A stretch of 5,272 nucleotides of DNA, taken from Firmicutes bacterium UBA3914. GTDB lineage: Bacteria; Bacillota; Limnochordia; Darwinibacteriales; Darwinibacteriaceae. Position numbers and translations under genes: made by a program. A model generated the notes under the pieces. The model was not told the origin of the DNA and made no database searches. It saw only the letters and a program-made list of their open reading frames with translations. Location: contig DGEY01000072.1 of NCBI GenBank assembly GCA_002391385.1, positions 1-5,272 of the forward strand. The letters run 5' to 3'. Below are positions 5,208 to 5,272 of the stretch, one piece after another. Numbering within the stretch: position 1 is the first letter of the stretch; every line of letters begins with the position of its first letter.

Positions 5208-5272
5208 TCCTGGCAACGAGCTACTCTCCTACCACGAGATGTGGCAGTACCATCGCCGCTGAAGGGCTTAAC
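5208..5272 (-). rRNA. 5S rRNA, 3' part (truncated by window end)
   Basis: Read on the minus strand, the sequence runs GTTAAGCCCTTCAGCGGCGA, TGGTACTGCC, a short hairpin, GGTAGGAGAGTAGCTCGTTG, then CCAGG. This is the conserved 3' half of bacterial 5S rRNA (GUUAAGC, GAUGGUACU and GGGAGAGUAG-like blocks, then the terminal GCCAGG of helix I). About 65 of an expected 115-120 bases are present; the 5' part lies beyond the window. The exact 3' end is estimated within a few bases. It is the last rRNA of an rrn operon running leftward, followed by tRNA-Asn. Confidence 0.92.

Overview
This window looks like a chromosomal piece of a GC-rich, endospore-forming Bacillota (Clostridia- or Limnochordia-like). 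The evidence is a SpoIIP-family peptidoglycan hydrolase, a SleB-type cell wall hydrolase, a YtvI-like AI-2E membrane protein, strong Shine-Dalgarno sites, sigma-A-type promoters and a tRNA-Asn of bacterial type with an encoded CCA. The class-level placement is inference. The first 19 bases are the Nextera/Tn5 mosaic-end adapter, so the left edge is an assembly or trimming artefact. The right edge falls inside a 5S rRNA gene, a typical place for a contig to break.

Layout. On the minus strand at 29-802 is a complete LysM plus SleB-type (Hydrolase_2) cell wall hydrolase. It is driven by a consensus-perfect sigma-A promoter (TTGACA-N17-TATAAT). Divergent from it, with its own near-consensus promoter, is an AI-2E family permease-like protein (943-2013) closed by a strong intrinsic terminator. 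Next come two overlapping plus-strand genes: a polytopic membrane protein resembling DUF1614 (2112-2726) and a SpoIIP-family protein (2719-3810) with an N-terminal signal sequence and a C-terminal membrane segment. An 89-base gap contains a large nested inverted repeat. It is followed by a membrane-anchored endonuclease/exonuclease/phosphatase (EEP) family protein (3900-5003). A terminator that looks bidirectional separates this gene from a convergent minus-strand rRNA operon tail, 5S rRNA then tRNA-Asn(GUU).

How the genes fit together. Four of the five proteins are predicted to be membrane-embedded or membrane-anchored, and the fifth (SleB-like) is predicted to be exported. Two are peptidoglycan hydrolases. 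The DUF1614-like/SpoIIP pair is probably a translationally coupled unit linked to sporulation or envelope remodelling. A sigma-E-like promoter candidate overlaps the preceding terminator, which would fit that role, but this is tentative. The SleB-like gene has a housekeeping-type promoter, which argues for vegetative expression rather than a purely germination role.

I see no CRISPR array, insertion sequence, phage gene or clear defence system. The least explained pieces are the nested hairpin at 3813-3876, the DUF1614-like/SpoIIP pairing with its unusual SpoIIP topology, and the candidate sporulation promoter embedded in a terminator.
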